Of a stretch of DNA of 22,272 bases, positions 8,728-15,889 are shown in pieces. The notes below the pieces were generated by a model. That model saw nothing but the letters and a program-made list of their open reading frames with translations, searched no databases and had not been told where the DNA came from. The translations under genes were made by a program, and so were the position numbers. The DNA comes from CAZCYE01 sp964502775 (lineage in GTDB: Bacteria; Actinomycetota; Acidimicrobiia; IMCC26256; PALSA-555): assembly GCA_964502775.1 (NCBI GenBank), contig CAZCYE010000021.1, positions 1 to 22,272 of the forward strand, given 5' to 3'. Within the stretch, counting starts at the first letter, position 1. The number at the start of each line of letters is the position of its first letter.

Positions 8728-9180
8728 GTGGCGGCTGAGAAGTGGATCGAGCGTCTTCGCAACGTGACGGAGCCACATTGCGATGGCCCGGTGCTTGTGG
8801 CAGCCATCGTGCAGCCCTTTGGACGCCAAGGGGCCCAGATGTTGACCGCGTTCTCACCGCTCGCCGGGCTCCTCAAGCAGCGCCGGATCGATGGACAGTC
8901 GGCGCTCCCAAAGAACTCGCTCATCGCAGTCACTGCCAGGCGAATTCATGTCTTCGAGGCTCGGCCCGCGGGCTTGGGCTATCGCGTCGTCCGCGAAGCC
9001 TGTTCGTGGGATCGCGACGAGGTCGAGGTGACCATCGAGGAGCTGAAGACGGTCTACGCAATCGCCGTAGCCGACCGATCCAGCGACGAACTGCTCGTGA
9101 TGGAAGCGCTGAAGAAGCCGCTCTTGGGCTACCGGGGCGTGGCAACCGAGCTGGTGAGAACGTTGAGTGGAGCGAGCTGA
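8728..9180 (+). CDS. hypothetical protein, 150 aa, with PH-like strand pattern
   Basis: Not identified by family. The GTG start at 8728 gives a protein with a hydrophobic region (PVLVAAIVQPFG), then NSLIAVTARRIHVFEARPAG and SWDRDEVEVTIEEL. This order of alternating strands, with an 'xxVTxRRIxVF' signature followed by 'W.RDEV.V', is common in small actinobacterial proteins with a pleckstrin-homology-like fold. The protein at 7781-8224 has a similar VLVTQREIIV segment, so the two may be distant relatives. No catalytic motif is visible. It is the last gene before the right-hand rnpB repeat. Confidence 0.65.
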   Translation: MAAEKWIERLRNVTEPHCDGPVLVAAIVQPFGRQGAQMLTAFSPLAGLLKQRRIDGQSALPKNSLIAVTARRIHVFEARPAGLGYRVVREACSWDRDEVEVTIEELKTVYAIAVADRSSDELLVMEALKKPLLGYRGVATELVRTLSGAS

Positions 9181-9643
9181 GCAGGAAGCGACCCGACGGC
9201 TGCGCGCGGGCCATGGCCGATGTGTCGACGAAGAACGGCTTACTGACCGATTAGAACCACGCTGAACCACTACTGCTCATCATCGATACGCGTGATATTG
9301 ATGGAGCGATGCGCTCCGGTCCTCAATCAGTCCTCAGCTCATCGAGCACTGGTGAGAAATGCTGCGTAACGATGAGTAGTGTTTTCGCAAGTCACGCGCA
9401 GTTTCGCGGCATGTCCGCAGGTCAGCGATGTGCGGCTTACAAGATCCGGCGTACAGGCCGACTCGCCACCATCTCCTTGCAGCGCAAAGCGACCACCGAT
9501 TTCGCTCGGCCGGATCGACCCGATCGGAAGGTCGCCGAGCACCGGTTAGCCGTGACGGCGAAGTGCCCCTTGACGAGCGCGCGAGTGGACGGTCGCCCGA
9601 CCTTCGCTCCTGCGCACCCCTCGGCAACGTCGCGGAACGTTCT
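9181..9643. other. 463-base gene-poor interval containing the right element boundary
   Basis: No convincing gene is present; the open frames here lack a ribosome site and look random. CATCGATA (9281-9288) and TATTGATG (9296-9303) form an imperfect inverted repeat with a 7-base loop. The rnpB-derived repeat occupies 9444-9487. The stretch 9488-9643, which may be the original downstream flank of rnpB or the start of a second acquired segment, shows nothing recognisable. Confidence 0.6.
9444..9487 (+). repeat. right direct repeat, orphan copy of the rnpB 3' end (probable attR)
   Basis: Bases 9444-9467 are identical to the last 24 bases of rnpB (7588-7611), and 9468-9487 match its downstream flank at 15 of 20 positions. 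No other part of rnpB lies upstream of it, so it is an isolated 3' fragment, as expected for the displaced target end after site-specific integration. Confidence 0.75.
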
Positions 9644-10189
9644 TCACAGAATGATGCTGATTTTCCCGCTGGGACGGAGCGCATCAAGGTCGAGTACCGC
9701 CTTGCGCTGCCGATAGCGCAGCGTGCCGTCATCTGACACGCTCAGCAGATGGTCGTAGCCACCCATATAGATGTCGGTGATCTCGCGGCGGTTCCGGAAG
9801 ATGACGAAGGCTGCCTGGACCCGTACCGTTCCAGGCTCCACGCCGGGTCGAACGCGGACATTGGACACGACATGCCTGGTGCGTGAGCGCGGGAATTCAA
9901 CGTGAGCGTTTCGACTCTTCAGCCGCTTGACGCGGGCCGCACGCATCACCTTGTCGTCCGCGATGAGATAGAGGGATGTCGACGGTCCACCCTCGGGGAG
10001 ATCGGTCGATTCGAGCGGGAGGTCGGTTGACGGGACGAGGTACATGGCTTCAGGCTCGAAGAGCTCCAGCCACTCGTCCAGTTGCCATCGATCGAGCAGA
10101 TCGGCCTCGTCGATGAGAAAGTCCTCGACCTGCTCACGGGTGACCAGAGGATGCCCTTGGGGCGGCTGCTTCACGGCATGCTCGCTCAT
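9644..10189 (-). CDS. aromatic-ring-hydroxylating dioxygenase, beta (small) subunit
   Basis: Structural subunit of a Rieske non-heme iron ring-hydroxylating oxygenase, cytoplasmic, 181 residues, the usual size. Typical features are VEDFLIDEADLLDRWQLDEW near the N-terminus, YLIADDK, SRTRHVVSNVRV and VQAAFVIFRNR, which fit the NTF2/SnoaL-like beta-subunit fold. The start overlaps the stop of the alpha-subunit gene as ATGA, indicating translational coupling in an alpha-then-beta operon. No ferredoxin or reductase gene follows, so electrons must come from components encoded elsewhere. Confidence 0.93.
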   Translation of the reverse strand: MSEHAVKQPPQGHPLVTREQVEDFLIDEADLLDRWQLDEWLELFEPEAMYLVPSTDLPLESTDLPEGGPSTSLYLIADDKVMRAARVKRLKSRNAHVEFPRSRTRHVVSNVRVRPGVEPGTVRVQAAFVIFRNRREITDIYMGGYDHLLSVSDDGTLRYRQRKAVLDLDALRPSGKISIIL

Positions 10190-11526
10190 GGACTGGCACC
10201 GATGTTGCCGGCAGTAGCCGGCGCACCCAGCGAGCCGTTGCCGAGCCGGAGCGGCGGAATCTCGGCCGACATGAGCTTGTTCCAGTGGCGCCAGAACGCC
10301 CGCATCTGCTCTTCCTCGTCAGGGTCGCAGACTTCCTTGTGCATTCCACGAGATAGGTCCGACCACTCAAGCTCGCGGAACGTCGAAAAGCCGCGCTGAC
10401 ACACATCGAGGACTTCGACGTCATCGGGTGTGGCGAACCCCCCTGGACCGAGAAACGTCAGGAAGCTGTCGAGACGGCGCTCGCGTTGGTGCGCTGGCTC
10501 TCCCACGATTCCAAGTGCCCACGTCGTGACATCCATGTAGTCGTGGGAGACGGGCCAGCACGTGCGAACGACCAGCGACATGATGTCGTTGATGACCAAG
10601 TTGGGGAAGACCAGGAGGTTCTTGTTGCGCTCGGCGATCCACGCGGCACGCTCCTCACCGAACCGATCCACGAGGTCCTTGCGGAGTGCGGCGATGTCCT
10701 CGCGAGCGGCCTCACCCCACGCCGGCTCCCAAAGAGCAACGGGGCGACCGTTGACACCGAAGTAGTCGATCACCGAGTGGCCGTTGCCGAGGCCTTTCCC
10801 GACGCCGCGGATGCCTCCCGAAAGATCGGCACCCGTGTCTTTCAAGTACTGGACCCACGTCGAGTGGACCGTGAATGCGTGATATCCGTCGAGGCTGTTC
10901 GCGGGCAACAGCTTCCAGTTGGCGCGCATGCTGTACTTGTGTGTGCCCGCGATCACTTCCAGCCCGGCAGGGCTCTGATCGGCGATGAGGTCGAGGTACT
11001 CCCGCGCCCCGGCCAGATATGTGACGAGGTCAACGATGTCGGGATCGAACGTCACGAACACGAAGCCGCGGTAGCTCTCCAGGCGAGCCTCATACAGGCT
11101 GAACCTGCTCTTGTCGAAGTTCGGTCCGTAGGAGTCCTCACCGGGCAACGAGACGAGTCGCCCATCGTTCGCGTACGTGAACCCGTGATAGAAGCAGGTG
11201 AAGCGCTTGGCGTTCCCCCCGTCCTCTCGGCACACCTCGGCACCTTGGTGCCGGCAGGAATTCAAGAACGCGTGTAGGCGGCCATCGGCATCGCGGAGGT
11301 AAAGCAGGGAACGGCCGCCGACCCAACGGGTCTTGAAGTCGCCTGGTTGAGCGACCTCGGACTCGTGCCCGAGGTACAACCAGCACCGATCGAAGACCTT
11401 GGTCCGCTCCTCATCGAGTACCGACGGCAGGGTCATCGACGAACGGTGAACCTTGAAGATTCCACGCTCGCGATCCTCGAAGACGAAGTCACGGCGTGGC
11501 GACGCAGTCTCGTTTGCTAGAGACAA
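10186..11526 (-). CDS. aromatic-ring-hydroxylating dioxygenase, alpha (large) subunit, Rieske [2Fe-2S]
   Basis: Catalytic subunit that adds dioxygen to an aromatic ring using electrons from a ferredoxin or reductase. Numbering for the 446-residue form: the Rieske motif C-x-H-x17-C-x2-H is complete at Cys91, His93, Cys111 and His114. The mononuclear iron site is in ANSLDGYHAFTVH (bridging Asp213, His216, His221), with the third ligand probably Asp368 or 369 in GFATPDDVEV. The start is uncertain. TTG at 11526 has GAGGAG six bases upstream, the best ribosome site, giving MSLANETASPRRDFVFED. ATG at 11571 lies in frame without a clear site. The N-terminal residues before FVFED are not conserved, so they do not decide. 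The beta subunit follows with an ATGA overlap. The substrate cannot be named; benzoate/salicylate-like acids are reasonable candidates given the gentisate-type enzyme nearby. Confidence 0.93.
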   Translation of the reverse strand: MSLANETASPRRDFVFEDRERGIFKVHRSSMTLPSVLDEERTKVFDRCWLYLGHESEVAQPGDFKTRWVGGRSLLYLRDADGRLHAFLNSCRHQGAEVCREDGGNAKRFTCFYHGFTYANDGRLVSLPGEDSYGPNFDKSRFSLYEARLESYRGFVFVTFDPDIVDLVTYLAGAREYLDLIADQSPAGLEVIAGTHKYSMRANWKLLPANSLDGYHAFTVHSTWVQYLKDTGADLSGGIRGVGKGLGNGHSVIDYFGVNGRPVALWEPAWGEAAREDIAALRKDLVDRFGEERAAWIAERNKNLLVFPNLVINDIMSLVVRTCWPVSHDYMDVTTWALGIVGEPAHQRERRLDSFLTFLGPGGFATPDDVEVLDVCQRGFSTFRELEWSDLSRGMHKEVCDPDEEEQMRAFWRHWNKLMSAEIPPLRLGNGSLGAPATAGNIGASP

Positions 11527-11726
11527 AGCGGGCTCCTCACGTTGCGGCTCGGCTGGGGCGCATCTGGACATCGTCGCCAAGACGAAGCCGCGTAACCCGT
11601 CCGCTCACAGGCCCCCGATGCGTTCGCCAACGTTGTACCGCCCACAACAAGTGACGGGACTCCGGGACCCCACCGTTTCACGGCCTCTCTCGTTGCGACG
11701 AGCCTCAAGCCTCCTCTCGGGACAAA

Positions 11727-11756
11727 ACTATATGGTGGCGATAGAAGAGGAGGCAA
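11727..11756 (-). promoter_or_regulatory. candidate sigma70-type promoter for the dioxygenase operon
   Basis: On the minus strand TTGCCT (11756-11751) and TATAGT (11732-11727) are separated by 18 bases, matching -35 and -10 elements. TATAGT is an AT-rich island in otherwise GC-rich DNA. It would start transcription near 11720 and leave a leader of roughly 150-190 bases before the alpha-subunit start. Confidence 0.4.
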
Positions 11757-11768
11757 CGCTGCGACCTG

Positions 11769-11779
11769 TCTCTAAGAGA
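11769..11779. promoter_or_regulatory. 11-bp palindrome upstream of the dioxygenase promoter
   Basis: TCTCT-A-AGAGA is a perfect palindrome 13 bases upstream of the candidate -35 element of the dioxygenase operon, a suitable place for an activator or repressor site. No regulator gene is nearby to pair with it. Confidence 0.35.
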
Positions 11780-11785
11780 TCTAGG

Positions 11786-11823
11786 GATCGTGGGATCAGC
11801 GGTCGCGAGCGCTCCGCACGATC
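11786..11823. repeat. inverted repeat GATCGTG...CACGATC
   Basis: Seven-base perfect arms (11786-11792 and 11817-11823) are separated by 24 bases, in the divergent promoter region. It could be a pair of half-sites for a dimeric regulator of the hydrolase and dioxygenase genes. Confidence 0.35.
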
Positions 11824-11872
11824 ACGAGCGGTGGCGTACTGACAGGCTCAAGACCCAGAGGGGAGGCAGCCG

Positions 11873-12559
11873 GTGTTCCGGCAAATGGTGGAAGGTGGAT
11901 GGCCCGAACCGGGCTCCACGGCGTATGTGTCCCGGCCCGGGACTGGCCCCGGACTGGGGCTACTCGTCGTCCACGAGTTGTGGGGCCTGGTCCCCGAGGT
12001 GAGGAGCGTGTGCGACCGATTCGCACTCGAGGGCTTCGTGGCGTTGGCGCCAGACCTCTACGGAGGTGCGACCACCGAGGAGCATGACCCGGCTCGGGCG
12101 GAAGAGCTCAGGTCGAAGCTCGACACCGGGCAGGTGCTCGCCTCGTTGTCGCGCTGGGCGGCCTACCTCGAGGAGCTGCCCGTCGTCGTCTCTCAGGGCG
12201 TGGGCGTCGTTGGCTTCTGCATGGGAGGTGGATTCGCCCTCATGCTCTCAGCGCAGGAGAAGGTCGTTCGTGCTGCGGTGTCCTTCTACCCGGTCATCAA
12301 GAAGATCGAGCGCATCGACCTCTCGACGGTTCGGGTCCCGACGCAGGTTCACCTCGCCGACCATGACGACATGGTGGAGCTCACCGCCGCTGACGTGGAG
12401 ACTGGCCTGCGTGCCGCCGGGGTCGACTTCGAGATCCTGGAGTACCCGGATACCCGGCACGGCTTCATCAATGAGATTCGGCCTGAGGTCTTCGATCCGA
12501 TCGCGACAAGAAAGGCCTGGCGCAAGGTGCTGCGCTTCCTGCACGCGAGGCTTCGGTAG
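11873..12559 (+). CDS. dienelactone hydrolase family protein
   Basis: Alpha/beta-hydrolase of 228 residues. Classic members hydrolyse dienelactone to maleylacetate in (chloro)aromatic degradation. The catalytic elements are present: Cys116 in GFCMGG as nucleophile, Asp163 or 165 in LADHDD and His196 in TRHGFIN, plus Glu35 in VHELWGL, which corresponds to the Glu that keeps the nucleophile inactive in the resting Pseudomonas enzyme. The strand LGLLVVHELWG and the ALAPDLYGG turn are also typical. The GTG start at 11873 has GGGGAGG about 6 bases upstream. It is divergent from the ring-hydroxylating dioxygenase operon, which supports a catabolic role. The exact substrate is unknown, as the family includes enzymes outside chlorocatechol pathways. 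Confidence 0.9.
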   Translation: MFRQMVEGGWPEPGSTAYVSRPGTGPGLGLLVVHELWGLVPEVRSVCDRFALEGFVALAPDLYGGATTEEHDPARAEELRSKLDTGQVLASLSRWAAYLEELPVVVSQGVGVVGFCMGGGFALMLSAQEKVVRAAVSFYPVIKKIERIDLSTVRVPTQVHLADHDDMVELTAADVETGLRAAGVDFEILEYPDTRHGFINEIRPEVFDPIATRKAWRKVLRFLHARLR

Positions 12560-12612
12560 TGCGTCGGTGCAATGGCGGGTGGAGTTGCGAAGACCGTAGG
12601 CCAGCCGATGGG

Positions 12613-13218
12613 CTAGTGCGGGCCGCGCTGCCACCCAACTGCACTCAGCGCTCGCTCGGCGAACTCGAGTGGCTCCGGCTCGAGCGGCACTCGCAGCGAG
12701 GTATTCCAGTGTGCGAGCCACCCGAACAGTGCAGCAACGCCACAGATGTCGAGCATCCGCTCGTCGGTGTAATCCGCCCTCACGGCGTCCATCTGTGCGT
12801 CCGAGATCCTCGACGGCGCCCGAGCCGCCTCGCGCGCGAACACGAGCGCTGAGCGGTACCTCGCATCGACGCTCTCGGCGGCGTCGAGATCCCAGAGGTC
12901 CCGGATCGTCTCCTCTGGAACCCCGTTGCGAGCCGCGGCGAATGCCGTGTGGGCCTGACAGTATGTGCAGCCGCTGCCGACGCTCGCGGCGACGGGGAGG
13001 AGGTCGCACAGCTCATCCTCCAGGTCGGCGGGCCGGCGACTGGCCTTCGTCAACCCGATGACGGCCCGTACGATCTCGGGCCGCTTCTCGGCCATGCGCA
13101 TTGCATTGGGCACGAACCCGAGGATCGCCTCGAGCACCTCGAACTCTGACGTCAACCCACCGTCGCCCGGCTTCTCGTTGAGTGCCGTCGGCGGCCTGCG
13201 GTCTCGGTGCTCCGGCAT
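12613..13218 (-). CDS. AhpD-like / carboxymuconolactone decarboxylase family protein with CxxC
   Basis: Protein of 201 residues with the AhpD-fold motif SGCTYCQAHT (Cys84, Cys87, His90), the redox-active dithiol of the AhpD/peroxidase-related subfamily. The preceding helix ELCDLLPVAASVG is also typical. Such proteins act in peroxide or alkyl-hydroperoxide reduction, and in some cases as (de)carboxylases. The dithiol favours the redox role. The ATG at 13218 has AGGAG eight bases upstream. The gene lies 25 bases after the stop of the flavin monooxygenase gene on the same strand, so the two form an operon, perhaps detoxifying peroxide made by flavin or dioxygenase uncoupling (inference). It converges with the dienelactone hydrolase gene. 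Confidence 0.88.
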   Translation of the reverse strand: MPEHRDRRPPTALNEKPGDGGLTSEFEVLEAILGFVPNAMRMAEKRPEIVRAVIGLTKASRRPADLEDELCDLLPVAASVGSGCTYCQAHTAFAAARNGVPEETIRDLWDLDAAESVDARYRSALVFAREAARAPSRISDAQMDAVRADYTDERMLDICGVAALFGWLAHWNTSLRVPLEPEPLEFAERALSAVGWQRGPH

Positions 13219-13243
13219 GTCGGGTGCTCCTGTCAGGGACGCG

Positions 13244-14341
13244 CTATGACGAACCGGCGGTAGCCGAGGTGTCGCGAAGGGTCGGAGCGACCTCGCGGGC
13301 GAAGAGCGTCATCGACCTGCACACCTGCTCGTGAGAGAGGTGGCCAAACGTGAACATGCCGACAAAGGTCTCGAGGCCACCACAGTCCTCGTCGAGCTCC
13401 CGGATCTTGGATCGCACGCGCTCGGGGCTCCCGCAGACGATGAGGTTTTCCCTATCCAGGTCCTCGAAGAGGAGTTCCCCGATCCAGGCCAGTGCAGTGC
13501 CGAAGTAGTACCGCCAGCCATCATCGGACGGCTCCGGGAACTTCTCCGTGCTGGGAAGGTGCGCGAAGTACCGGAAGAATTGATAGAACCCCGCCTCGCC
13601 CTCGGCGAGAGCGTCGTCGTCGTTCTCGGCCACGTACACCGCGCGGAACTGGCGGACTGACGGGGTACCGAGGAACTTCGTCCCTCGCTTCGCGGCTGCC
13701 GAAGCCATCTCCCGGTAACCGCCAACGCTGAGGCGTGTTCGCTCGCGGTCGAAGTACTGCTGGGCGATCGGTATTCCCCGCTCCGCGCACCAGCGCACCG
13801 AGTCGGGGCTCTGTGCGGCAACGCAGATCGGCGGGTACGGCTGCTGAAGTGGCTTCGGAAGGATCGAGACGCCGATGTACTCGTTGAACTCGCCGTCGTA
13901 GTCCCAGCGCTCGCCCGCGCTCAGCGCCTTGACGATGATGTCGAATGCCTCGTAGTACCGCGGCTTCGATTCACCCATGGGGATCACGTAGGGCGCGAAC
14001 TCGTCTGGGCGGATGCCACTCCCGAGGCCGAGGTTGAGGCGCCCTCGGCTCAAATGGTCGAGCATCGTGAACTCTTCGGCGAGCCGGACGGGGTCGTAGA
14101 GCGGGAGTACGTTCACCATGTTGCCGATCCTTATCCGCTCGGTGCGTGCTGCGAGGCTCGCGAGGAACAGATTTGGCGACGGGAGCATCCCGTAGGGGTG
14201 GAAGTGGTGCTCGGTGAACCAGGCTTCGTCGAAGCCCAGCTCCTCCGCGAGCTCGACCTCGCTCAGGTACTCGGCATATTGGTCCGCGACGGACCGGCTG
14301 GGATCTCGCTGTTGTACGTGCGAATGCCAACCGATTCTCAT
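13244..14341 (-). CDS. LLM-class flavin-dependent (FMN or F420) oxidoreductase
   Basis: Luciferase-like monooxygenase family protein of 365 residues, a TIM barrel that uses FMNH2 or F420. The N-terminus MRIGWHSHVQQRD, then LAEELGFDEAWFTEHHF (EHHF motif), GNMVNVLPLYDPVRLAEE and LSRGRLNLGLGSG are typical of the family. CGSPERVRSKIREL near the C-terminus is the usual late helix. The ATG at 14341 is chosen because family similarity starts there; the frame stays open upstream only by chance. It is first in an operon with the AhpD-like gene and divergent from the ABC substrate-binding protein gene. The substrate is not predictable. Confidence 0.92.
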   Translation of the reverse strand: MRIGWHSHVQQRDPSRSVADQYAEYLSEVELAEELGFDEAWFTEHHFHPYGMLPSPNLFLASLAARTERIRIGNMVNVLPLYDPVRLAEEFTMLDHLSRGRLNLGLGSGIRPDEFAPYVIPMGESKPRYYEAFDIIVKALSAGERWDYDGEFNEYIGVSILPKPLQQPYPPICVAAQSPDSVRWCAERGIPIAQQYFDRERTRLSVGGYREMASAAAKRGTKFLGTPSVRQFRAVYVAENDDDALAEGEAGFYQFFRYFAHLPSTEKFPEPSDDGWRYYFGTALAWIGELLFEDLDRENLIVCGSPERVRSKIRELDEDCGGLETFVGMFTFGHLSHEQVCRSMTLFAREVAPTLRDTSATAGSS

Positions 14342-14461
14342 CGAACCCCGCTCGTCACAAAGGCCGTGCCCCTCATGGGGGAGCAGGTCGGCGACCCTAT
14401 CCCACCAAACGTGAGCGACGTTCGCCGCTCGGCCCGCGATCGAGTGCCATCTCGTCCCGTA

Positions 14462-14484
14462 GCGGCGTGACTGGAACACGCCGC
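14462..14484. promoter_or_regulatory. perfect inverted repeat GCGGCGTG-N7-CACGCCGC between divergent genes
   Basis: Eight-base perfect arms (14462-14469, 14477-14484) surround a 7-base centre, in the 207-base interval between the monooxygenase (minus) and ABC substrate-binding protein (plus) genes. The geometry fits an operator for a dimeric regulator controlling one or both transcripts. A transcript hairpin is the alternative. Confidence 0.45.
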
Positions 14485-14548
14485 CGGTTCAGGACTAGGG
14501 TCCGACCGGGTCGGGGTCGAGCCCCAACCCAGGGGGGATGATGTTCCG

Positions 14549-15712
14549 ATGCGTGTAACGACACCGCGTGCGCCGCTTCGTGCGCTTGCAACCATGGTTC
14601 TGGCCTTCGCCATGATCGCCGCCTCCGCTGCTGGCATCGGCGCCGAGGTGGCCGGCGGGAACAATGACACCAACGCGCAGTTGCGCAAGGCGGAGGCATA
14701 CATCGAGCCCTTCCTCGAGTATCCCACGGGTGTCGGCATCGACACGCCGTTGAGCCAGGCCCCCGAGGCGGGCACGGAGATCGTCTTCATCTCCTGCCCG
14801 CTTCCGCTGTGCCAGCGGATCAAGGCGGGTCTGGAGGCCGGCGCGGCGGTCCTGGGTTGGGAGGTTACGACGCTCACCTCGGATGTCACGGATCCGTCGT
14901 CCGACAACTCGAACCTGCTGCAGGCGGTAGCGCAGCAACCCGACGCCATTGTCATCACCGGTGGCGACGTGCCCACCTACCAGGAGGGTATCGACGCCGC
15001 CAAAGAGGCAGACATCCCGGTATTCCTCGGGAACGCGGAGAACGTGACCCTCGGTGACGGGACCGGTCTCTACTCGAACATCTTCCCCACCATCCCGCAG
15101 CGAACGCGGGAAGGCAACATGCTGGGCGACCTCATCGCGGTGGACAGCAAGTGCAAGGACCCCTCGCTCGTGGTCATCAACGTGCCCGAGTTCGCGAGCG
15201 CGGTCGGGAAGATTGGCACCCAGGCACAGAAGCGGCTGAAGAAGCGCTGCGGAGACCAGGCCACCACTGACACGCTCGACGTGCCGGCTGCGCAGGCTCT
15301 GGGGGGTCGGGCAGTGCCGTCGGCGATCTCGTACCTCCAGGCCAATCCCGACGTGAACTACCTGATGTTCGTCAACAACGACATCGCGATCGGGGTGACG
15401 CCCCAGTTGGAGCAGGCGGGGCTCGCTGATCAGGTCGCCGTCCTCGGCGGCTCGGCCACGACGGACGCCACGACTCAGATCGCCGAGGGCAACCACTTGG
15501 CCTGGATCGGTCAGAACTTCCACATCGAGGGCTGGCGGATCATCGATGCCATCGCGAGGTATCTCAACGGGGATAACTACAAGCGGGTCTCTAAGGCGCT
15601 CGTCGAGGAGACGCTCATCACCCAGGACAACGTGATGAACCCGGACGAGGACTTCGACTATCCGGCGGATTACGAGGCGATCTTCCGGCAGCTCTGGCTG
15701 GTCGAGGAGTAG
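14549..15712 (+). CDS. ABC transporter substrate-binding protein, sugar-type (periplasmic-binding-protein type 1 fold)
   Basis: Exported binding protein of 387 residues. The N-terminus has basic residues followed by ALATMVLAFAMIAASAAGIGA, a Sec signal peptide with probable cleavage near residue 32. There is no lipobox cysteine, unusual for a binding protein of a Gram-positive-type cell. The mature part has two Rossmann-like lobes typical of the RbsB/Peripla_BP_4 family, for example PLCQRIKAGLEAGAAVLGWE, DAIVITGGDVP, EADIPVFLGNAE and VNYLMFVNNDIAIGV. The ATG at 14549 has a GGGGGGA ribosome site about 10 bases upstream. Its likely partners, ATPase and permease, lie downstream at 17315-20034 after two intervening genes. 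The ligand is unknown; family ligands are mostly sugars and polyols, but context suggests an aromatic or related compound. Confidence 0.9.
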   Translation: MRVTTPRAPLRALATMVLAFAMIAASAAGIGAEVAGGNNDTNAQLRKAEAYIEPFLEYPTGVGIDTPLSQAPEAGTEIVFISCPLPLCQRIKAGLEAGAAVLGWEVTTLTSDVTDPSSDNSNLLQAVAQQPDAIVITGGDVPTYQEGIDAAKEADIPVFLGNAENVTLGDGTGLYSNIFPTIPQRTREGNMLGDLIAVDSKCKDPSLVVINVPEFASAVGKIGTQAQKRLKKRCGDQATTDTLDVPAAQALGGRAVPSAISYLQANPDVNYLMFVNNDIAIGVTPQLEQAGLADQVAVLGGSATTDATTQIAEGNHLAWIGQNFHIEGWRIIDAIARYLNGDNYKRVSKALVEETLITQDNVMNPDEDFDYPADYEAIFRQLWLVEE

Positions 15713-15889
15713 CGGCCGCCGGGACGCGTCGCGGCGATGGGTCGAGATGCAACCGCGATCTCGGCCATCGAGCTCGCGGTGCTCGCTCCTGGGCCGGTAC
15801 CGCGGCAGCGAGGCTCCGCGGCCGTGGCCAGCCGGGTGAGGAGTGCGTGAGCAATGGGCTCGGCCACATACCGTGAGGCCTGACCCGCC

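Larger units (their letters stand above)
11527..11872. other. intergenic region between divergent dioxygenase and dienelactone hydrolase genes
   Basis: About 346 bases, less GC-rich than the flanking genes. It holds a candidate minus-strand promoter and two inverted repeats (listed separately) and the ribosome site of the hydrolase gene (GGGGAGG near 11860-11866). If the dioxygenase alpha subunit starts at the upstream ATG, the region begins at 11572. I see no gene here. Confidence 0.6.

Noticed and set aside
7649..9330. Shared GATGCGCTC plus GTCC spacing at 7649 and 9308
   Set aside because: The similarity is short and broken, and the copies are placed differently relative to the rnpB repeats, so chance is the simpler explanation.
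9309..9736. Plus-strand frames covering the orphan rnpB fragment, considered as a possible recombinase remnant
   Set aside because: No tyrosine- or serine-recombinase motif is visible, there is no ribosome site, and the 3' part is antisense to the dioxygenase beta subunit.
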